From: Amborella trichopoda
Lineage: Eukaryota > Streptophyta > Magnoliopsida > Amborellales > Amborellaceae
Length of the DNA stretch: 64,000 bases
Reading direction: 5' to 3'
NCBI RefSeq assembly: GCF_000471905.2
Contig: NW_006500065.1
Span: forward strand, 1,329,159 to 1,393,158
Under the pieces are notes generated by a model that was given only the letters and a program-made list of their open reading frames with translations, ran no database searches and was not told where the DNA came from. Below are positions 47,270-58,300 of the stretch, piece by piece; position 1 is the stretch's first letter; each line of letters opens with the position of its first letter. A program made the translations under genes and the position numbers.

Positions 47270-47724
47270 AGTAGGTGGGACCTCCTCATTAGACGAGAGC
47301 GATGAGACATCATCAAAACCTAGGGCGATCTTTCCCCTCAGTGTTTCTTCATCTTCCTCGGGCTTTTGGGTGGTTGCCCGATCATGTTACAAGGCCATAC
47401 CTTGAAAACTCATCTCCTAGGTCCTACGAGACCTCGTTCCAGATCGATCCTAGTATACGGCCTTATTGTGATCGTGTATGACACTGATATGCTCAAACAG
47501 CTTCCCTTGCTATGTCCAGGACACTCTTAGTAAGAACTCCATGTGCCTGGCTGAGAGTGAACTTAACATGCACCTTATGGGCTTGTTTGTACCTCTTGGA
47601 ATCCGGCTTGAGAGCATGAGGAGGCTTGCAATCGCCTTGCCTCAAATTGCATTCTACTACAGTGATCTATGAATGAATAGTAAAAGATGACTTGGGTGGC
47701 TTGTCTTCGAGAAAACTCCCATCC
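47270..47724. other. E1 leader/gag upstream, no domain seen
   Basis: Acidic short frames on the minus strand near 47280-47360 probably extend the gag reading region. I recognise nothing between 47400 and 47720. Confidence 0.4.
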
Positions 47725-48240
47725 GTTGGCCGATGAGTATCGCGTGAGTCGAGCGAGTTAGCTTCCTAGAAATGTCTAATTGACGACAGCTAGGCTGCAC
47801 ACAACGAACTGGGCAAGTTAGCATCGCGAGGAATCCTAACTGCCAGTCGATGAGGGATACAAGAGTGGGCAAGTCAGCTCCATAGGAACATCTAACCACC
47901 GGCATTTGGGTTGTATACGCAATCTGGGCAGGTTAGCATCACGAGGATTCCAAACCGCCAGCCGATGAGGGATACGAGAGTCGAGCGAGTCAGCTCCATA
48001 AGAACGTCTAACTGCATAAGCCGATCTGGGTAGGTTAGCATCGTGAGGATTCTTAACCGCCAGCCGATGAGGGATACGAGAGTCGGGCAAGTCAGCTCCA
48101 TAGGAATGTCTAACTGCCGATATCTGGATTGCATATGACGATCTAAGCAGGCTAGGATTGCGCAGATTCCTAATCGCCAGCCGATGAGGGATACGAAAGT
48201 CGGGCGAGTCAGCTCCATAGGAACGTCTAACCGTCAGCAT
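47725..48240. repeat. Tandem array of about 102-118 bp in E1 leader
   Basis: The core 'ccgatgagggatacga' recurs at about 47730, 47848, 47962, 48064 and 48181 (spacings 118, 114, 102, 117). Each is followed by 'gtcagctccataggaa.gtc' and a 'ggttagcatcgcgaggatt' phrase. Minus-strand frames give repeat peptides (VSLIGWRL) that I do not treat as a gene. Confidence 0.9.
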
Positions 48241-48367
48241 TTGGGTGTCCTTGATAACTGAATGCAGAACTCATATGATCAAAGGCAAGAAGTGGGAGCC
48301 CTGGGAAATACGCATGGGGTGTCGAACCGGATTAGACCGTGACTTAGCCTTTGTAGGAATGGGCTGA

Positions 48368-48720
48368 TCACTCTTCTTTAGTGCAGGGACAGTTGAGTTC
48401 ACAGACCATCATGGCTGCGCCTCTTTTGGGATATTGCAAGCAATAGCGCCGCTGTCGGGCTTTACTTGTAGACGCTGATTGGTGTAAGTCAAAATCACCC
48501 TCAAAGGTCTGCTGCCTGAGATTAGATCCACTTGAGGGCGAGATTTCCTCATTTCCCAAGCCTTCAAGGTTTGTGACTTGGCTTCTTGCACTCCAGTCGC
48601 TACTTTTTCAATATGCGGAGTAGTTGCAGCACTCAAAAAAGCACGTTGATCGCTGATTGGGGAGGCATACAATGGAACCTCCATTGTTCTCGCTTGGAAG
48701 GATGTCATTACTGCAGCCAT
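48368..48720 (-). other. Open frame next to E1 5' LTR, unidentified
   Basis: Minus-strand frame beginning MAAVMTSFQARTMEVPL at 48720, 103 codons to 48409, about 180 bases inside the LTR. It contains LLISGSR-like and Gln/Lys-rich stretches but no domain I recognise. It could be the original start of the E1 gag polyprotein, now separated from gag by the tandem array, or chance. Confidence 0.35.
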
Positions 48721-48878
48721 GGTTACCTTTGATGACTTGTGAGCAACGCATGGATTCGCTCGTCAGGGTAAATAGAGAAGACACGTGAGTAGAGTAGAAA
48801 AGAACGTTAATCGAGACCTATCGAGAGAGAGATTCGATTTCCTGGACTCTATCAGAGACGAAAGGTAAATTGCTCCCT

Positions 48879-48897
48879 AGTGGAGTCGCTAGAGATT
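48879..48897 (-). other. E1 primer-binding region
   Basis: Minus strand after the LTR end reads AATCTCTAGCGACTCCACT. The 'GCGACTCC' phrase is common right after the 5' LTR of plant Tat elements, though the expected leading TGG is not clear here. Confidence 0.4.
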
Positions 48898-50710
48898 TGG
48901 ATGCTCTGAAATGTGGATGTGTTGAAAAGAAATATAGAAATGTTTAAACAAACATTAGACTCTAGATAGAAAACCAGATGATATCACATTTCGGGACTTC
49001 ATATTAGAAACACATGCTTTATTATTTATATTAGGTACTGAGCAATTTCAGAGGTTTAATCCTCTATTACATTTATATCTACTTTGAATAATCAAAATAA
49101 GTCGAACACCTCTGATTTTGCCTTTGAAACCTATACATCCGTTTCTAAAGAAGAAAATACGAACACGTCAAGGGGAAAAGATAACATCGAGGGCATATCT
49201 TCCCATATACCTGTTAACCAGGGACTTGTTATCTTTCGAGTCAAGTCTTCAAAAGGGAATGTGTCTCAAGCGAATTGTTGGGACGATTATCCCTCTCCTC
49301 GCATCTTGGATGCTACTCTCTCTTCTACTCTTGGTTCTTGCCGAGGCACAACCTCTGAAGAACTCTCTATCTCTCTACAAAACTGTGTCTCTCAAAAGTG
49401 CGACCTACTCTACAACCGAGGAGCATCCCCTTTTATAATGCTAATTTAGGGATACTCATGCGTTTCTAATCTTGGAATCTTCACCCTCCACTTCATCTTG
49501 AGTTTATCTACTCATTTGAAACATAAATCTTGCAGGGCATGATCATTATCTTCATACGCGGTTTACCTTCTTGTGTTTACTTTCAGTTTATCTCTTGTAT
49601 TTATCTTCTCTTGCTGCTAATCTATCTGCTAGGTTATCTTCACAGCTACAATCGCTGGCGCTTCTCGAGCCTTCGAACCCCATGAGTATGTAGAAGTAGA
49701 ATCAGAGATTTATCTTTATCATCATTGTTGATTGTAGTGGGTTGTAGCCACTTCTGTTGTTCCAACTCAATCCATGCTAACATTTTAAGGGTGATAAGAG
49801 TAAGGAGCCTAGATTCAACTGAGCTGATTAAATGAGAGAAATCCTTGTTCTTGAAGAAACAATTCCCTTCTTTGCGGAAACCAATTAGTTGTACAGTTAG
49901 TAAAGATTTTAACGCTTTAACTGCCGGATAATGATACTGACAGTGGGTTAAGCCATCGTCGGATACTTCAAGACTGTTGTTGAAACTAAGATGGGTTAAG
50001 TCATCTCTAGGTAGCTTTAGACTGCCGTTGAAACTGAGATGGGTTAAGCCATCTTTGGGCAGTTGTAGACTGTAGTTGAAACTGAGATGGGTTAAGCCGT
50101 CTCTGGACAGCTTTAGATTGTCGTTGAGACTGATATGAGTTAAGCCACTCTAGGCAGCTTTAGATCGCCGTTGAAGCTTAGATAGGCTAAGCTATCTCTG
50201 GGCAGCCTTAACCTACCGTTTGAAACTGAGATGGGTTAATCCATCTCAAGATAGCTTGAGACTGCCATTAAGATTGAGATGGGTTAAGCCATCTCTGGAC
50301 AACTGTAGACTGCTATTAAGACTGATATGGGTTAAGCCATCTCCGGGCAACTCTAGACTATTGATGAAACTGAGACAGGTCAAGCCATCTTTGAGCAGCT
50401 TTAGACTATCATTGAGACTGAGATGTGTTGAGCCATCTCTGAGCAGCTTTAAATTGCCGTATTTGAGACAATCTTTGGCATATTCTCGAAATCCATAGAC
50501 TACGTCATGCTCCGATCATAGTCAAACCGGAACGCTTGAATGATGAAAATCATACTCATCCTCCGTAGGTTAACCGTATATCTTCAAGTGGTTTTATTCT
50601 TAGTCTTTCATTGGGGCTAAGTATCCATACTTTTCCAAAGGCAAAAGCATGAGTCATTAACAATCCGATCGATTTACCTTATCTAGTTTGTGATAAAAGT
50701 ACGCCCAACA
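48898..50710 (-). repeat. E1 5' LTR (right)
   Basis: 1813 bp. Same ends as 4564-6104 and about eleven 48-bp units against about eight. On the plus strand it holds an extra segment at about 49080-49190 absent from the partner. It is followed by TCAAG, which matches CCAAG at the other end of E1 at four of five bases. Confidence 0.85.
49944..50472. repeat. 48-bp tandem array inside E1 right LTR
   Basis: 'tgggttaagccatc' type cores occur at 49944, 49992, 50040, 50088, 50136, 50183, 50232, 50280, 50328, 50376 and 50424, a 48-bp period with one 47/49 shift. About eleven units. Confidence 0.92.
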
Positions 50711-50715
50711 TCAAG

Positions 50716-51249
50716 CTGTCAGATTTCACGTCTAATGATCGTATGTGTTGGGGAAAATAATAGGGACCTCATAGTATGAAAAGTAATAATAATTTTTATA
50801 TTATAAACCCCGTCCTTGTTGCTTTATGGCAGTTTAAGGTCCCTGCTTTTGTTGTATAAATAATTTGTATCAATAGCTTATAGTAGAAATAGTATTATAT
50901 TTTTGTAAGAGTCTTGATTTGAGTCCGTTTTGGGTTTCCCTTTATCATTAAAGAAATAACGTGGTACAAATAAATGGGAGGATTATGTTTGACTTTCACT
51001 TTGATTTGTCACAAGTTTGCTTGTGAGGACACTTGTCCCTTAAATATAATTACAAATTCAAATTAGGAACACCCTAATCTTCTTGCTAACCCACTTTTTC
51101 CATCCCGCACACTATCCCCTGCCGAACTCATAATTACCATGCATGCAATACATAGACTCCTAAAGACGAATTTGGTTTTTGTAGCTACCATTACTTTCAA
51201 TGCTCATAATAGCTGCTATAGTATTCCAATAAAATAAATTCATCACAAT
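50716..51249. other. Intergenic, no gene seen
   Basis: AT-rich spacer right of E1. No frame with recognisable protein and no clear repeat. Confidence 0.5.
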
Positions 51250-51640
51250 ATTTTAAGACAAAGATTTATATAAGGTTGCAACCTTGTACAATAAATGCAA
51301 GATACACTTCAAATATCCAATAGAGTAAATGCAAGATACACTTCAAATATCCAATAGAAAGAGTGTTATGAAGTTGGAAAATGTTCTAATTTCTAATCTC
51401 AACCTCGACATATATGGATATAAAACAAATATAATTTCAAGTTCTAAAATTAGTGTATATTGTAACAAATTATTTGAACCTTCTATTTTTAATATTTTCA
51501 ATTTTTTATAGATTTGTACTGTTTTTGAAATTTTAAATGCAATAATTAGGGTTGAACATCGATTTTCAAGCCATTTTAAAGGAACTGCATCTCTAGAAAA
51601 AATTTAGAGGTATGTCTTTCTTATATTGTATAAGGTGGAG
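51250..51640 (+). repeat. Diverged MITE copy with internal duplication
   Basis: It carries TTTATATAAGGTTGCAACC at about 51266 and the family's internal order ('tctcaacctcgacatatatgg', 'ttgtaacaaattatttgaacc'). A short direct duplication of 'atgcaagatacacttcaaat' lies at 51295-51353. The right end is unclear and no target duplication was found. Confidence 0.55.
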
Positions 51641-51924
51641 AAAGTGAGCACCATATACAAACCTCATCCATATTTTAAAGCTTCCTGTTGATAGGAATAT
51701 TTTCATGTATGTCAAAAATCTGATTTGGCAATTTCAAAACGAATATTATTTAAAAAAGTTCTAAATTTGTTTAAAAATGAATATTGAGCAGATGAAATAA
51801 AGGGGCGTAGTGCTCCCCGTTTATTACATTCACAGTACTCGAATACTATTCATACTCTCCGGGGTATTTCTCATTTTGCCTATGTATCCTAGGGGTACAT
51901 GGGTACTCGCCTCAAAGATAGGCT

Positions 51925-52215
51925 AATGCTTAGTAGGGAAGGCAATGGGCCGGGCCTGGGAGGGGCAGGCCATTTGTCCTCATAAGGCCGCACAAGCCTG
52001 CCCTGACCTTGACCAAGCCAAAAGGCCTTGGCTCATGTCTAGCCCTAGGCGTATCAAGGTTAGGCTGGGCCAGGCTGGACCATATAAAAGACGACATAAG
52101 CCAAAAGAAAAAGTAAAGAAAAAATATACCTAGGCTAGGGCTAACTGACCTTGGCCCTGGCCCAGCCCTTGGGCCTTTGTGGCCTAAAGCCTGGGCCACC
52201 CCCACAGCCCAATAA
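51925..52215. repeat. GC-rich GGCC-repeat element
   Basis: A block rich in 'ggccgggcctggg', 'gggccaggct' and 'ccctggcccagccc' phrases sits in otherwise AT-rich DNA. Its left part ('caatgggccgggcctggg') and right part ('gcctgggccacccccac') are roughly complementary, suggesting a small inverted-repeat element. Similar GGGCCGGGCC blocks are common in plant genomes, but I cannot name the family. Confidence 0.45.
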
Positions 52216-52337
52216 CTCGGCCAAGTTGCTGAATATTGCTAAAAAAATTGCTAATTTTCATAAAAAAGTTAAGATGTTTATATTTTATTTTATATAGTTT
52301 GAATCATTTAAAATCCAATACCAAAGGATATACTGAC

Positions 52338-52676
52338 AAAAAATTTCATATAAGGTACCAACCTTATACAATTGAAGTAAGGCACATTGCAAAAACCATT
52401 TAGGAAAGGGTGTTCCGATGCTGGAAAAACTGTCAAATTGATAATCTCGACCTCGAGATGTATGTATGTAAAAAAAATATAAAAGGAAGTTCAAGTCATG
52501 AAAATAATGCATCTTGTAACACATTATTTGGATCGTCAATTTTGAAAAATATTTAACTGGTTATATATTTGCTCAATATGCAATATTTTTTGAAGCTTTA
52601 AATTTTAAAATTAGGGGTGACAACCGATTTGTTTCGACAAAGTTTAGAAGTGCACCTAATTTCAGTTATTTAAAAT
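52338..52676 (+). repeat. Diverged MITE copy
   Basis: Starts 'ttcatataaggtaccaacctt' and follows the family order (aattgataatctcgacctcgagatg, then 'tgcatcttgtaacacatta'). A younger MITE (52677-53016) is inserted at or near its right part. Confidence 0.55.
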
Positions 52677-53016
52677 GGGTGCAGTTGGCATACAGATGCA
52701 TCCGTAGTTGTCAAGGTAAGGTGCACCTTCAAATTTTGTCATGGTATATAATTTTGATGTAAAATGTTCTTAATGGTTAAAATCAAGTATATTTATAAAC
52801 ATATGAAAATCTTGAAAATGGATGGTGTAGATAATATGCTGTAAAATGCACTATTTCTGAGACGTAAAATCTTTTTATTTTTCATGGTCATATATCTCGA
52901 TGTCGAGATGATCAATCAAAGGGCGTTTCAACATTAAAACTATCTTTTCCGATGGATTTTTGAGGTGCAACCGTATTTCTACATTATAAGGTTGCATCCT
53001 TATATAAACTTTTTCC
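52677..53016 (-). mobile_element. MITE with perfect 9-bp target duplication
   Basis: 340 bp from GGGTGCAGTTGG to AACTTTTTCC, reverse orientation relative to the 53056 copy. Flanks ATTTAAAAT at 52668-52676 and 53017-53025 are identical. A 9-bp duplication and inverted termini suggest a Mutator-derived MITE. No coding capacity. Confidence 0.85.
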
Positions 53017-53055
53017 ATTTAAAATTGATATTTTATAAAAATATCTTAATTTGAA

Positions 53056-53452
53056 GGAAAAAGTTTATATAAGGTTGCAACCTTAAAATGTAGAATTACA
53101 GATGCACCTCAATAAATCCATCGTACAAGATTGTTTTAACGTTGAAAAACCCTCTAATTGATCATCTAAACATTGAGATGTATGGATATAAAAAAAAAAA
53201 ACATATTTTGAGTCTCAAAAATAATGCATCTTGCAACACATTATCTAGACCGTCCATCTTCAAGATTTTTATATGTTTATAGATCTACTTGATTTTAACC
53301 ATTTTTGGAGTTTAAAGTTTTATAATTAGATATAAAAATAGATTTTCAAGCAATCCTAAGAATTTTTTATACCAAAATTATATGTTACGATAAAACTTGG
53401 AGGTGTATCGTAATTGGATTGTTTAAGGTTGCAACCTTATAGAAACCCCACC
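53056..53452 (+). mobile_element. MITE with perfect 10-bp target duplication
   Basis: 397 bp with terminal inverted repeats: the left end has GTTTATATAAGGTTGCAACC and the reverse complement of the right end has GTTTCTATAAGGTTGCAACC. Flanks TTAATTTGAA at 53046-53055 and 53453-53462 are identical. This is the best-preserved copy of the family and defines its ends. The size of the duplication and the absence of a gene fit a non-autonomous Mutator-like element. Confidence 0.9.
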
Positions 53453-53462
53453 TTAATTTGAA

Positions 53463-54680
53463 TATGTTAAAATCTTCAAAGTCATTCCATTAATCCTTAA
53501 TGAAAAAGACAATAACAATAATATTAAAAAGGATTGTATACAATGAGACTATTTACTTTTGATTATAAGGAGGTCCCAATTACTTGTAATCATTCCTTAT
53601 GAAATTTGATAGCTTAGATGTGTCACAAAATTCGAAAAAAAAAATTTCAAACTTTGAACTTGTTCAATACAATAAATGTAGCGACTCAATTTCACTATCT
53701 AATAGTCAAGATTAATTCTGGACACCTTCTACCAAAAATAAATGATCTTAGTATATGTTTTTTCATATTGAAATCCTCAAATAATACCATTAATTATTAA
53801 TTAAAAAGATAATTCATGGCTATTGGTTATCAGTTCCTATTGTGCTCATCACCCCCCAAAAGTTATGCCAGTGATACTCTTTTCACAAATTGGCAACCGC
53901 AGTTGCATTTTTCCCTGTATATGGAGTGAGATATCGTTCTCGGTTGGCTCGCCCCCACCTTTGTACTACTGGACGCATGTCCTTAATTGAGCCAAGCAAT
54001 GATTGAGAAGAAAAGCAGTAGCACACGTCTTGCAAACAAAACGACTTTTACCAACGTGAATTGTCGGATTTCAGGAGGGTAATAACCACGAGCACATGTA
54101 CTGTTCTTCCACGAGGCATATACTATGCGTTTACTCCATCGTGCGGAACATTTATTTAGAGAAATTATTTTATTCGAAAAGATATGGAGACTTATGTTTT
54201 CATGAAAGTATGACTTTAATAAAGTAAAATGACAGACCGAGATTTTTGTAATCGACCTTATATAATTAGAAAAAATAGAATGGCGGACTAAGATTTATAC
54301 AATCGACCGTAATAGTTATAAAAAAGTCATGGTTATGATAATGATTTTAGTCCAAAATTTTGAGAATGAGCTGCTAGATGATTGCTTTGAAGGGAGAAGT
54401 TTGAATTTTGAGTTTCGTGACACCTTAGATGGAGCTCAAAATTTTGAGAATCACATAAAAACTACTAGATGTTTATTTTCAAAATAAAAAGTTTGAATTT
54501 TGAGTTTTGTAATAGATCTAGGTCTTATAAAATTGGATGGTCTCTATTTTAATATTGAGACATTAAATTTTGTTCTAGTATATAAATAGTTTATTTTAAA
54601 AATTATTTTTATTAAGTTTTAGTTTATGGGTTTTAGGATTACATCCCAAATGAGATCTAAAAGGTATTATCATCATATGT
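53463..54680. other. Intergenic, no gene seen
   Basis: AT-rich spacer with one short imperfect repeat of 'aaaatgacagaccgagattt' and 'aatggcggactaagattta' near 54227 and 54279. No gene recognised. Confidence 0.5.
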
Positions 54681-54689
54681 TATAGGTAT

Positions 54690-55150
54690 GGGTTTGGTTT
54701 CTATAAGGATGCAACATTAAACAATCCAATTAACGTGCACCTCCATATTTTATCATAACATGTAATTTTGGTGTAAAAAGTTTTTAGGATTATCTTAAAA
54801 TCTATTTTCATAGCTAATGATAAGAATTTTAAACTCTAAAAATCGTTAAAATTAAATAGATCTATAAGCATATGAAAATCTTGAAAATAGATGGTCTAGA
54901 TAATGTGTTGTAAGATACTCAATTTTTTGTATTTTTTTTTATATTCATAAATATCGATGTCGAGATGGTCAATTAGATGGTTTTTTAATGTTAAAAATAT
55001 TTATAATTTTTTGAGGTGCATCTTTAATTCTATATTATTTTGCAGCCTCATATAAACTTTTTCCTAGATTTTTAATGTTAAAAACATTTATAGTTTTTTG
55101 AGGTGCATCTTTAATTCTACATTTTTTGCAGCCTCATATAAACTTTTTCC
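54690..55150 (-). mobile_element. MITE just upstream of the nucleoredoxin gene
   Basis: 461 bp from GGGTTTGGTTTCTATAAGG to AAACTTTTTCC. Flanks TATAGGTAT (54681-54689) and TAGAGGTAT (55151-55159) match at 8 of 9 bases. The last 90 bases occur twice in tandem ('aaacttttttcctag' type ends near 55060-55070 and 55140-55150), so the terminal region is duplicated. The element ends about 210 bp before the start codon of the gene. Confidence 0.8.
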
Positions 55151-55159
55151 TAGAGGTAT

Positions 55160-55359
55160 TGTGATTCAGGTCTTCCAGGCCTGTGTTATGGCCAAGGAAG
55201 TAATGAATAGTATACTCTCGCGGTAGTAGAGAATCTTCTCGAATAACGGAGAGCAGCCGTACTCTGGTTGGGGTTACAATCCCCAAATATTAATAATTTT
55301 TAAAGATCATCGGCACGGTATAGGCAGCGAGGCAAGTGAGAGAGAGAGGAGCGGGGGAA
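55160..55359 (+). promoter_or_regulatory. Presumed core promoter and 5' UTR of the nucleoredoxin gene
   Basis: About 200 bp between the MITE and the start codon. It includes an AT-rich 'aatattaataatttttaaag' at 55285-55305 and a (GA)n stretch at 55337-55349 close to the start. The position of the transcription start is not known; no canonical TATA box was fixed. Confidence 0.35.
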
Positions 55360-58300
55360 ATGGAGGGTTCAATTTCCTCGTCCAGCACAGTTGCAGTTGC
55401 TTCTCCTTCTGCCCTTGATCGCAATCTCAAATCTTTGTTATCTTCAGATGAAAGAGACTTCCTCATAACTCCAACTGGAACCCAGGTTTGCCTTTTTTTT
55501 TTTATATATATATTATTATTTTTACCGAATTCCATGCCCCATCTTTTTTTTTCTGCAAATTATTTGAGATATTTTTACAGGTAAGCTCGTTGAATTGCGA
55601 TTAAGCCACAATTTTAAGGTTATGTGTTGTTGCGATTTTTTCCGTAACCTTTTTTTTTCTCAGATTGATCACTGTAATTTGTAAACTCCATTTTTGTTTG
55701 ATTCTACTGATGCAATCAAGCCTCAAACGTTAGAAAATTACCTTTTTTTTTCTCTCAGGACTTCGGGCTTCCTTTTTTTTTCCTACTTTATGGAGATTTA
55801 GGGATTTGAACGGATGAAACATTTTATTTATGGTTCAGTTGTTATGGTTTCTCTGTTTATTCCACTGATGGAAATGAGAAAGCAAAGGAAATTTCCTTTT
55901 TTTGTGTCGTTATCTTTTCTGGGTCATTGTTTGTAGCTTCTTGTAGTATTGTTCCACAATATGCAGTTTCTGTTATGGAATTCTGGATTTACTGCATAAA
56001 TAATGAGGCTTTCTTTCATTTGAGTTGTTTAGGGTTTGATGAGGGAATTCTTATTTATTTATTTAGGGCTCAAGCGTGGATTTCTTAATCTGTTTTTATT
56101 GGAAATCCATTAATTTGTTTATTTCATTGTGAATTAGTGTTATTTTCTAGTGTCAGTTAGGGTATAAAATTAATTGCATTTTTAGGTTGAGGTTCGTCAA
56201 ATGAGCATCTTTTCCACCTTCATCTTTAGAATTATTGCAAAGGATCCATGGAGTTGGATAGGTAAAAATTTCTTCAACTTTCAGGATTAGAGAAAGTAGC
56301 GTTTCTGTCCTTTCCCGATTTACTTAGTAAACATATACTTCCTGGTACTTTATCAATATTTTCTTTTGAGTTCAGATTCTGAGAGTTGTTTAAAAACATT
56401 AATGGCTATTTGATGATTTCTCACTGGTGCCCATTCTTTTAAAAACTGTGGATATTAGAGAGTTCTGTTTTTGTTTTATTTTTTTAGGCCTTTGGAAGAG
56501 AGTTATGATGTCCAAGAGGTTCCTTCTTTATTTCAGATGGGTGCCTTTAATTTAGCTGGTTGTTGGAAAATAATGGCATTCCCTATTATTTTATGTTTGC
56601 AATTCCTGGTACTTGTAGTTCATTTTGGCAAAAGACTTTAAATTACCTAGGAAAAATAATGCAATTTTTGAAGCAAGCCATGGAAGGAAACATCATGGCA
56701 CCTTAATCTGTGTGAGATTGAACCTTAAAGTCATTTATTGTTTTGTATTTTGGAAAAGGAAAACTAGAAGATGAGAAGAAAAATATGTTTATCTTCCGAA
56801 TCTTGGTGTTGAATCTGGAAGAACACTCTTGTACGCTATATTGCTCTCATATTAATTTCTTGTCATGGAGTTCAACTTTAGTTGGCAGATGAACTGAGAG
56901 CAACTGCCAATGCTTTAGCTTTATCTTTCCTTTCTTGTCTTCCTATTTACTTTTAGTTCCCTTTTACTCTTATTTAGTGATTTTCTTCTGCTATTTGGGG
57001 AGGCTGCATGACACACCCCACTGGAGCTATCCTTTTGAAAATTGATGATCTTATTAAGATAAAGTAGACATGGTTGTTTCCATTCTTAGATGTAAATTAC
57101 ATAGAGCAATATCTTCTATTCCTTTGCCACGCTCTTTGTCTTGGCTGAGGAAGGAAAGCGCTTCTGCTCTTCTGCTGATTAGGGGAAAGTATACAGGTGT
57201 GAAGAACAAAAAAATAAAATAAAAATTCAAAGAATATTTATTACTAGACAATTTTAAAATAAATTAATGTATACCTTATATGTTGAAATTATTTATACAT
57301 ACAGACTTTGTTCTACAGAATTTTTAAAATTATGGGGGTGTTTTTGCCAAATCTTTAAAATGTCAAGGGAGCTTTTAGAATTAATACTGGCATTGATTCA
57401 CTTCACTTCGGTTTGGATGTAGAAACCGAATCTTTGGCCAAGGAGGCCTAAGTGAAGTGAATCTTATAACACTGTAGAATCACACCCGGATGAACCTTCC
57501 ATGCTGTTCAAACAGTGCTTTTTTTCTGCCTTACTTGTATGTTGAGTTATTGGGTAATTTTGGGAACTTTGCAACCACTAGTCTACTATTTTGTTTGGTT
57601 TCAAAGTTTCTAGTTGGATGAAATGGTTTCAGGTTAAAGTAGAAGAGCTACATGGAATGACAGTGGGGCTATATTTTGCTGCAAATTGGTACTTTCAGTG
57701 CCAAAATTTCACACCTGTCTTGGCTTCTGTTTATGAGCAATTGAAGCAACGTGATGCCAATTTTGAGATTGTTTTTATATCCTGTGATGAGGATCAGAGC
57801 TCATTCGATAAGTACCACGCTACCATGCCTTGGCTTGCAATCCCCTTCTCAGATCTCAAGACCAAGAAGAGTCTCAATGACATGTTTCAAGTGGAGGGCA
57901 TCCCCTGTCTTATCATTCTTGATCAACATGCCCACACCGTTCAGACTGAAGCCGTGGAGCTCATCTATCGATATGGTGTTTGGGCCTTCCCCTTTACTAA
58001 AGAGAGAGTAGTTGAATTGGAGTCGGAGGAGAAGGCCAAGCATGAGTCCCAAACCCTCGAAAATCTCATCTCCATTGATGGTAGGGACTTTGTGATCGGA
58101 CATGATAACGAACAGGTCAGTTTGCATTGCCAACCTTGCTTTAGTGAATGAAGTGGGTTCTGGAGTGAGTCCAAGAAGATATTACTTTGTTATTCTTCTA
58201 CTTTTTCATTTTCTTTCTCAATTTTTTTTTGGGAATGGTTACCAAAAGGAGGAATCCTCAATCAATCAATCACTTGGGTAAGTTGGTTAATTGCAAGTCA

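Larger units (their letters stand above)
4564..50710 (-). mobile_element. E1: Tat-lineage Ty3/Gypsy LTR retrotransposon, split by E2
   Basis: Two direct LTRs (4564-6104 and 48898-50710) both begin TGGATGCTC and end CCCAACA as read on the plus strand, so each has TG..CA ends. The flanking pentamers are CCAAG (4559-4563) and TCAAG (50711-50715), a 5-bp target duplication with one mismatch. Pol reads on the minus strand, so the right LTR is the 5' one. Order on the minus strand: leader with tandem array, gag, protease, reverse transcriptase, RNase H, second RNase H, integrase, spacer, antisense plant-mobile-domain remnant, 3' LTR. The second RNase H and the antisense gene place it in the Tat lineage. 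E2 (27.5 kb) interrupts the integrase, so E1 alone is about 18.7 kb. Many stops mean it is inactive. Confidence 0.88.

Noticed and set aside
47836..48240. Minus-strand frames of 108-134 codons with repeated VSLIGWRL
   Set aside because: Two overlapping frames show the same repeat because of the tandem array; no domain and no splice or start context.
55336..55359. Upstream in-frame GTG as the nucleoredoxin start
   Set aside because: Plant genes rarely start at GTG, and the ATG at 55360 has a good context with G at -3 and +4.
55486..57632. A missing thioredoxin domain hidden in nucleoredoxin intron 1
   Set aside because: No frame in the intron shows thioredoxin motifs, and exons 1 and 2 join in phase 0 with a continuous domain start, as in two-domain family members.
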